From positions 15,929,576 to 15,993,575 of the forward strand of contig NC_049980.1 in NCBI RefSeq assembly GCF_000003815.2: a DNA stretch of 64,000 bases, written 5' to 3'. Below are positions 22,901 to 32,966 of this stretch, piece after piece. The first letter of the stretch is position 1, and each line of letters opens with the position of its first letter. The notes below the pieces were generated by a model. The model saw only the letters and a program-made list of their open reading frames with translations. It did no database searches and was not told the origin of the DNA. Source of the stretch: Branchiostoma floridae (taxonomy: Eukaryota; Chordata; Leptocardii; Amphioxiformes; Branchiostomatidae). Both the position numbers and the translations under genes were made by a program.

Positions 22901-25900
22901 GGGGTAGAGTATGACGTCAATGAAACTGCAGTTTGCTGAATGACAACGGGAGGCGCTCGTGACTAGTCTACTAGATAATCCTGTCATGCCGTCTAGCTTT
23001 GAACAGGGTGGGTGGGTGTCAAGAAACGTGTTTCCTCGTCCAGTCTTTTAAGTAGAGCTAGAAGGATGAGTTGAAGGGGCAACCCAGTTGTCTTGAGATT
23101 TGGAGAAAAAAAAGATAAGACGTACCTGTGTTCTGACGTCTCTCTGGAGTTGTCTGACAGCCTGTGTCAGCTCTCTCATGGTGGTCACAAACAAATTCAT
23201 CTCACTAGCTCCTGAAAACAAATATTTCTTACGTTGAATTAGCTCTGTTATCCCCATAACATTAGGCAAAAATCAGACTGTTTCGACACTATTAGCATGT
23301 GTTGTTGTTGTTGTTGTCGATGTTCGTATAACATCCCAATAACAATTGCATTGGCACGAAACGAATCGAAAACTAGTATACATTAAAATATCTGCTCTAT
23401 ATACACCATAGTATATATATAATATACACCATAGTAACTTTGCACATCGAACACAATATAGATCTATGCCTTCACTAAAAACAAAGTACTCACCAAACGA
23501 GCCAGGAACTGGAAGAGAATAAATAGAGAATAGATATTAAAGAAAATTTAAGTGCAAATCATGACTACGATTTGTCGCAAGCGTGTTTACAAAAGCATTC
23601 ACGCAACAAGTAATGTGTACTATTAACCAGAGTCTATAAACCACATGCCTTTTACTAGTATAATGGAACAGAATGTCCCTAGCTATCATTGCATACAACT
23701 TTCAAGCGCCCCCTACCGACATTGCCAATCACATCTCTCTGTGCCGTAGAGCCCCTTCCCTCGTGGTGGTCCCCCTGCATCAGGCAGTCCTGGAACTGGA
23801 GCACGGACAGCAGGTCTGTGTTGAACATCAGCCGCAGGTTCTGCAAGCTACCCTGTCAGGAGCAGATACATCGCAAAGTTCTGTCAAACACGTAAAAGTC
23901 GCAGATAACCATTGATAACCATCTCACACAGTTGGCTTCATAACATGTACTACACTGAAATTGAGTGAATGCCAATGTCCTTTGTACAAATTGTAACTGA
24001 TAACCAGTAGACGTTTTAGTGACCGTCTGTCATCTTCCTTAGAACTAAATGCTTCTACTTCGCACTACAGCTCGTTGCTGCAGTTTGAAGAATGTGGTCC
24101 CAACTATACAAATGACTTTGTTAACGTTATACAGGGATTCGCAAACTTGTTGAAAGTATTCACAGATGTACATTGCCTGTCACAGTTGTACCAGGAGAAA
24201 TACTGAGTTCTAAATTCAAAAAAGATAACAGGCTTTTCATTTGACGTCATCTGCGTCATGTTTACAGCATACGTCTGTAAACCACGTAAACCACGCGAAG
24301 ATGCTACTGCTTAATTAAATTACCTGCCAACATGGTCGTCGGAGGATTCAAATTATGAATAGTATGACGTCAATGAAAAGCCTCAATATCGTGTACATTT
24401 CTGCACATTTCACCGCTGACTTGAGAAGTGTAAGGAAATACGCTGCACAATCAGCAGGGCAAGCTGTACCACGAAAACAAAATCATGTTTCTGTGAAGTA
24501 CACGGAATCTCTATTCGACTAATTGTTGCCTAAGGGTAGAGAGTCCAGAGACCATCGTGTTTGAGTCAGTAGGTTTCAATGTAATGACGTGTTCTGGTCC
24601 TTGTGTCCTCGGGACCACCGGGTAAGAAACGACATCCAATATGCCCGAGCTAACAAAACAACAGGTGGCAATGATTTGGGGAAGTGTGCTTTATGAAAAC
24701 ATGACACGTTTGAGCATTGGCCTTGGCATTGCTCGTTTCATCCCATGACTTTTGTCACACTTGTTTTCAGTTTGGGCATGAAGTCGTGGGAATGCGACGC
24801 AAGCAAAGCGAAGATACATGTCAAGTGAAATGGCTATTATGTAACAACAGCGTGGCAGCTGTGTATTATGGATAATTGCTCTTGTCACTTCTGTGAAGCG
24901 GGACAGGTGCATGGTTGATAGATTAAACGTGGCAACACTGTCTGTCAGTTTCGAATGTTTCATCATAAATCATTTCTTGTCCTCATTGTTAAAGAACACT
25001 TCACCGGAGTTAACCTGTGGCATCCTTAAAAAAAAGGACAAATTGAACAGATAAGCACAGACATGTCTTCTCACCAACCTTAAACTTGAGCTGCCCTTTC
25101 CCAGGTCCCCTCTGCGCCACTCTCAGCTCAGCCACCGTCTCCAAGTAGTCAGCGCCCAGGGACTCCAGCACAGGGGCGCTCGTCCTCACCTGTACAGGGG
25201 TAACACCATTACTCATACAGAGATAGGCACAACTAGACTGGGTACCATCCTATTTCTACATAGGGGCTACACACTCGCTACCATAATTTTTATAAAGTAG
25301 CGAGTGTGAGGAGACCAGGTAGAAAAAGGATGGTACCCAGGCTAAGGCACAACAGGTGTCAGTGGAACATGACAATACGCATGACTCCACCGTTTACATG
25401 GTCTATAGATGGTCTACCCACAGCGATATTAAATTCACCCAGGTCTAAGCAATATCAAATTTACGGAGTACTTTCCTACACGAAGGTGCAATAATGGGCT
25501 GGCTAGCTACCCGTATTAAATGTTAGTGGGTTTTGGTACACCAATCATTTTAAATGCAGGTGTGGAAATTGATTCAATCTACCCTTCTGTCAAATTTCAG
25601 GAATGACGAAGATAAATCGAAAAAGAAGATTTTACAGAAGGAGGAGAAGAAACATCGGGAAAGATATATTTGTATTGTTGAAATATAAAAACTTGAATCC
25701 ATTTGAAGATTTGACAGGAGAAGGAGAAGAAAAGGAAGAAGCTTTAGAAAACGACAAAAAGCAATGTACATATAAAAAGGAAAATTTCCCGTACAATGTA
25801 AATACTGTACGTTACATGATATAGTGTCTTGTCTTGTCTGTCACAAACTGTGGAAGACAGCTCTTCGGTGAGCCAAACTTGATTGACATCACCTCCACAT

Positions 25901-28900
25901 GTCTTACCTTGTCGTCCAACATACAGTCCACGTACAGCTCCACAGTGTTGGAGTCGTGCAGGACGTCAGTGATGCGGACCAGGATGGAGTGCCACTTGTT
26001 ATCAGCAATGGGAGTCTTCCCCAGGTGGAGGGACGTCCGCTCCTCCCCACTCAGGAAGTTTACGGTCACTTAGGATAAGAAATGGAACATCTGTTAATAC
26101 TTTCATCAGCGAAGCTGGTAAATGAATGCAAAATGCTTTCCTGATCTTTTGGCTTGGGTACACAAACTTATCTTTCTCTTCGACATCTTCTTCTCCTTCT
26201 CGTGTCATCAGTTCAACCGACTGACTCATTTGGGACGAACGTAAACTCACGAGGATGGTACTCTAGGCTACTCCCACTCCCATCAGACAAAATCAGGCTA
26301 TTTGAAGATAATACCCTCTCAACTAAAACAGGAGTTTTACAGTTTACAGATTGATGACAAACAGGACAAACTATGTTTAGATGTATTTGTGAGAGCGAGT
26401 GTTAACTCAAGGGGAATAGATGGTACCTGGGCAGTTGGATGCCAGACCCACCTCCATGGAAGACCCATGGCCACCTCCATGGAAGTTCGGTCGTTGAAGT
26501 TGGCTCAAATCTCTAAATGTTCTCTTGTGTCAAAAGTTTTTCGGGGTCATGTTCCTATAGTGTAGACCCTAAAATAGTCTGGCAGGCTACTTCCACATTA
26601 ACATTTTGAACCCATTCAAATAACATAAAACTACAGGAGTAAGAGGAGCAAGCAGGACCGTGTGTTACAAATTATTGAGGAAGAGGTGACACTCTCGACT
26701 CTATTTGAACAGTTTCACTGAAAGCAACTAAACTTTGACATCAAACTCTTAGCGCAAATCACATGAGCATTTTTGTGGAGGAATGTGTCCTTTCGACTGC
26801 TGTTCCTCCCAAGAGCTCAACAATCAAGGCTCGAAAGCTGAGAAAACGTTTAAACAATTTGCCACGCAGCTTCTCTGTCAACGACATGTTCTGAACCTCT
26901 CCTGATCTCTGCACGGCGCGTGGCCCTGGGAGTGCCGGGGAAGGAAGGCGAGGAGACCGTGAAATCTGGAGATGTTCTGCTCTACTTCTGAACACGCAAA
27001 CACGTGCAGACCTGGCGTGGTTCGGATTAGAACCTGCATGGCTTGTACAATTAGTAGGATTAAGGATATGGACACGTAGTAATTAACGATTGAACCCGGT
27101 AATCTTTCTCGAGCTCCATGGCCAGATGACGGCTTATGACTGAGGATGTGAGTATAATGGGCTCAAACACGAGTACATTCATCACATCCATCTATGGTGG
27201 GTGGGTGGAGTCATGTTGTGGGGGCGGGTCAGAATGTGTGATTGCCCGTATGTATTCATGTTACATGTGATTTCTTTCATCAGAGCAGAGCCGGCGACGG
27301 TGTTTGCACATAAAAGTTTTCTGCATCTAAGTTAACCTTCCTACATATATATACTACAGATTTCAGAATCACACCATGTAAGATTGGTCACTCATCACTG
27401 CGGCAGATGGACGTACAGAGTGCACGTATGCGCAATTAATACAGGCTTTATAAGTTAACACTATCTGAGTAGAGAAAGTGATCTTGAACCATCTTCCGAA
27501 AATAATTTCACCAGGTTGGTAGAACATGGGATATTGGGGGTTTCTTTTACACAACCAGGACCGCCCATGAGGAACAGTGTCCCGAGATGACCTGAGATGA
27601 CCTATCTGGTTGTACAGAATTTCTACAAACAGTAGGCTATCTCTGTCCAACATCAGGAACTGATGAGCCGTTAGTACTAACACCTGGCAATCTCCATGAA
27701 AGGGATTCGGATGAGCGAAGAACAAAAAGGTCCTTGTTCAGGACGGTACACCCATAGACAGGCCAAGTTTGCTGAGCATAAATCAGGCTAGGGAGTTCGC
27801 CGGTGTGAGAGCTTTTCTTGTCTGAGAGAGGGAAGGTCATGATATTACGAAAGAAGGGGTTTTCGAACCTGTTTATCTCAAATACACCAGAGAGATTTCG
27901 AACCAGATTTATCAATAGCTCAACTGAACACAATGGCCAGATATAGATGATCTTCCACTAGTTGTGGAGAATATATAGAATATCGGGTTCATCGTACATT
28001 GCACATTGTACATTGTACTAGGAATATTCCCTTGCTCTACAGATCTTTTGAACAATTACCAGTGGTCCTCAGGATTTGTTCTTCTTCAAATTCTTGGCCA
28101 CTGAGGCAGGGTCACACGCTACGCTTGTTTGGGGGAAAATACCATTCTTGTGTCACGCAATCTGGACCGTGAGGGCTTTTCCTAGTGTGGTTTCAACCAC
28201 AAACCGCCCAAAAATATAGGTCTATGTAGAACAACTGTAAATGTCGTCTAGACGAAGCACATCCACAAAGGTTCTTTGCCAACTGGCAGGCTCTGCAGAC
28301 CATGACCAATTCCGCTGACAGGCGGACAGACGGGGAAACTGATCAGATACAGGTAGTTCAACCACCAGGTTGTGCAACTATCTCCTCCTTTTTCTCACAC
28401 CGTCTTGGCACACGAGGTAAGGTTGCGCTGGACGGGGCCTTGGCACTTGTAAGATTTGAAGCGGCTATCGGACAGATTATCATGGTGAATGTCTGCCAGG
28501 CATCGGCTGTCTAATGTAATTTCTCTTCATATACGTTTGCCTTTGCAATATAAAAGTTTTAGTTTTTCTTTATTTTCTTTTATTCCATAAGTATCAATCC
28601 AAACTCGTATGTGTCTGAAGGCCACAGAAGAACACATCTTCATCATAGCAGTTTTGAAACTGTTGCATGACCGTCCGTCAGTCACATTAGTTCAGCATCG
28701 TGCCAAAAAGTGACGTAGGACATGACTTCAGTGTTTGAAGTTCATTGACTTGCAGTTGGATGTATACTCTTCCGCCACACACTGCCTACATTCGGTAATA
28801 CGTTAAATTAAAGGGGCCAATATCGCTCGACGCAAAATGCACCGATTACGCTCTACGTTGAATTCGAACGGTCCCGCTAGGACAGCACGCGCACCAAGCA

Positions 28901-31900
28901 GGCATGGAGGGATCATACATCATGCTGTTCATACCTCAATGTCAAATGAGGGCCCCCAAGCACGGTTCTCAGTGGCTGTGGATTCTACGGTGAATTGAAT
29001 CGAATCATGATTATCTTCTATGTACTAGTATCAGGCCACACTGCCTTGATTATATAGATAGAACCCGCACGCAAATCAATTTTCTGTCATATTATAAATC
29101 AAACAAAGAATCTGCGAAAGGAGCTAATACATCCCGTAGATTGCAGATTTATGTCGGAGGATAATACTTCTAATGTTAGATACTAGCACTAATGGATACT
29201 TGTAGTTGTAGGAATAATATTTTCCAATCGTTTTCTTTTTCCATCATCCATGTGTATCACTACAATGCCCTGGGTATCTGACTTGGGTCGTGGAGGTGAA
29301 AGACTACATTTACGTCTGTAAGTTACTAATTTGAGAGCAGTGCCACGTTGCCTTGCATGTCTGCATGAAAAAGCATGCCATGTTCTGCGTGTTCAGTTAT
29401 ATGATCAACCTCTCTAGGTGACTATAATAAACTTTGATAATAAAGGTAAGTTGCTTTTTCTTGCATACTCGTGTAAGTTTCGGAATGCCCAGAGGATGCC
29501 ATATCACAGAATCAAACCGGTATGGCCGTAGTCACAGTAGTGAGATCAACGACATCCCGCCGAGTACACCTCATTGTGCCAAATACAACTCATGGTGAGC
29601 CCTGCTCAAGATGAACGTACGTAAACTTAATCAGCCAATATTCTACATATGCTTCTTATATCCGGCGGCAAGGGAAACCTTCATGTCTGCGATGACCCAA
29701 CACAGGTAGCAATTTGGGGTCCTTAGCTGATAGGATCTATCCTGCAGCGAGGTCTTGAAGTCATCGTGACAATGGGCATTAGAAACCGTCACAACTTGAG
29801 TAATTCATTTCTGAGTAAGGCGAGCCAATGGCACGAACGATCGATACCTCCCATGTCTAGACATCATATGACCACCTTCATCGGAGTTCAATGCCCGTAA
29901 GACGAATATACATTCTGTAAGCCTCACCTGTTCTTGATAAAAACTGAAACCTATAGTGTGAGCATGCGAACGTGTGTCATGATGTAATTTGCATCTTACA
30001 ATCAATGAATGATGAATTGTATTTCTTAAAGTCTTATCTTGAAACATTTTGGCACATGTATACACGACATTGTTTAGAAAATCCAACAGGGTAAATCGTA
30101 TCTTACCTTTGTTTGTCTTGCCATTTAAGACGACGTCAAAGTACTGTCTTGGACCTTCCATGGCGTACACGCCGAAGAGCACGCCAGTAGTTTTGGTGGC
30201 CATCTTCACATTGGCCATGACGAACACGTCATTTCCGGTGTCTACACCTCTGAGGAGCTGCGTGAAGTACGTCCGGTTTGCCACCAGGCTACAGAGAAGG
30301 GACACATTCAACAGGTGGTTAACTGACATAGAGGGACAACAGTCACGACACGTATTTTTCTAGGAAGCAGTCAGCTGAAAGACGTGAAGGGAGAGAACAT
30401 CTAGCCATTTCCTATCGCTGTGATCGCTGAGCGTCTACAGTTTGACATATCGCACAGTGAATTTCAGAAAGAACGATTCCATTCCGTTTTGTGTGTTTTA
30501 TTGTCTTTCAAACTTTGTCTTACATAATTTTCCAATCCTTAAAGCCCGCGTAAATCCTCACTGGGATGTAAATATAAAGAGCTTACACCATAGGCGGTAG
30601 GCCATCGAGTTTTTGTTGAAATCAGTATTAGTTTGCTGTAATAAAAATCCTACTCTAATGAACTCAAAGTGTGTAGTCGTTCCACCATGGGATTCCCGAG
30701 AATCATAAACTATATTAAACATACACTTTGTACTCGGTCCACTGAAACATTCCCGAGAATCGTCATACACTTACACACACCGTGCACTCGGTCCACGAAA
30801 AGATTCCCGAGAATCGTACACTTACACACACTGTGTACTTGGTCCACGGAAAGATTCCCGAGAATCGTACATTTACACCAAATAACCTCCTTGATTTACA
30901 CACACTGTGTACTTGGTCCACGAAAAGATTCCCGAGAATCGTACACTTACACACACTGTGTACTCGTCCACGGAAAGATTCCCGAGAATCGTACATTTAC
31001 ACACACTGTGTACTTGGTCCACGGATAGATTCCCGAGAATCGTACACTTAGCGGTTACACGAACTGCCGATTCCAAAGAATCGAACAGTTGCCGAAATCA
31101 CCCGAAGTTTGCCGAACACCGACTTCCGAACGCTTTGGTGTTAGGAACAATAATGAATAGGTAGGAAACGCCGTTTCAAAAGCCCTTGTTTTCGGCGAAA
31201 GGCCGCAATGAAATAAAACGCGTCGATACTACTTATTATCTGGGTGTTACTTACTAGCTATGTGAGATTACTTGGGACACAACACCTAATAATAAAGAAG
31301 ATATGCAACATTTTGTAAAGTCCGATTTCCGGGGAACAGCGTTACTAGCAGTACCATATCTGGCCGCTAGAGTCGCTGCTGCACAAGACTATTACATCAT
31401 TGCTAGCCAATCAGAGAGACGCGAGACTCAGATTTCCCGCCAAAGTTTCAGTGAACCAAGTACACACCGCGTGTTTTATAGTGTAATAGTGTAGTGTATG
31501 ATTCTCGGGAATCTTTTAGTGGACTGAGTACACAGTGATGTCAATGATTCTCGGAATTCTTTCAGAGAAAGTGTGTCAATGTATGATTCTGGGGACTATT
31601 TGAGAGGACCGAGTACACTGAGTGCGTGGAAGTCAGTGTATGATTCTCAGGAATCTCTGTGGAAAGAGTACACACTGTTTGAGTTCATAAAGTCTGATTT
31701 TAGTACGACAAAGTACATGTAATACTGATTTCAACAAATACTCGATGGCCTATCGCCTTTGGTCAAACCAGCCACGTTGAAAACTATTCTCATGTAAAAG
31801 CCGAGAAGTCCCAGATCCACCATAGAACCGTGGTTCTAACTCACTTTTCCTGCTGGTCACCCCTATTGGTAACGCTCTTTCCGGGTAGCATTTCCTACCC

Positions 31901-32921
31901 AGTCATTTATATGTAGTTAGTGAAGTTAGCCCTCTAGGCGATTCATCGGTTCGAGCAGGGCTTCGCGAACGCGTTCGAGCAAACTGCGAAACTGTTCTAC
32001 TCCCGTCGGCCTTTGCGTGAACTATCCCGTGATCTAAATTTAGAACGACGCAGCAAACGGAGCTCGGCGTACACAGTGCGTCTTTCAAGCTAAGCATCTT
32101 GTTTACTATTTGATTTAATGGACTGAGTACACAGTATGGTATTAATGTATACAGTGTGTGTTGAGTACATACGTACAAAGATAGCAACAGCGATTTCAAC
32201 AAAAACTCGATGGCCTATCGCCCATGCTTACACTTGAGAAGTTGAGCGAAAGAGGTGAGTGTAGATCAGACACAGTACCTGGGTACGCGGTTTCCATCGA
32301 AGCTGTAAGCATATCCAAAGTCGGGGGTGAGCCCCTTTGTGACCGTCACTCCGTGCGGGAGGGAGCCGTGCTTTTGAGGAAGCGTATCCAGCAAGTCGAT
32401 TTCTGTCAACAAGAAAGTCAAGGTCGCAAGTTGTAAAGCGGAATGTCATAATATAAGGTTAATGATATGTAAGTTGTGTAACAATGGCATTGTGAAAGTA
32501 TCCCTAACCGTAGTCATTTCTTCACGAGTCCAAGACCTATTTGATTTCGACTTGTCGTAAGTCACTTATTTGTCTACATAAGATAGTATGAGTACATAGT
32601 ATGAGAGTATATACAATACTAGAAATTGTGTCTAGACGACAATTCTATTATCATGGGATGAGATACCAAGGGCGACGCCAGGGTCTGGTCGACTGCATCA
32701 AACTCTGCTTGGATCAGTAGCACTGTTGCAGCAACATGGAAAGCTCATTGGGAAAACTGATTGCCCTAAAGGCTAAACGTAAAACTAGTAAAAGTCCATA
32801 GACCCTGGACGTGGGTGGCCCAATCTCAGAAGTACTAGTAGCACAGTTCTTAATCATTGGTTATATCGGATGTATGAATGGTACTATTCCCTTTAGATGA
32901 TTTTCTCTTCATTGACCTGAG

Positions 32922-32966
<45 letters not shown>

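Noticed and set aside
28302-28514. Plus-strand 70-aa frame ending in [15 protein letters not shown]
   Set aside because: It lies inside the long thrombospondin intron, has no splice support and no recognisable domain; the N domain joins 30107 to 26068 without it.
30669-31060. CRISPR-like regular repeats
   Set aside because: Units vary in length, contain no unique spacers and belong to inverted transposon ends in a eukaryotic intron.
30669-31164. Several overlapping open frames with repeated IPENRT/FPRIV-like peptides
   Set aside because: They are translations of the 50-60-bp array of a mobile element in an intron; all frames look repetitive.
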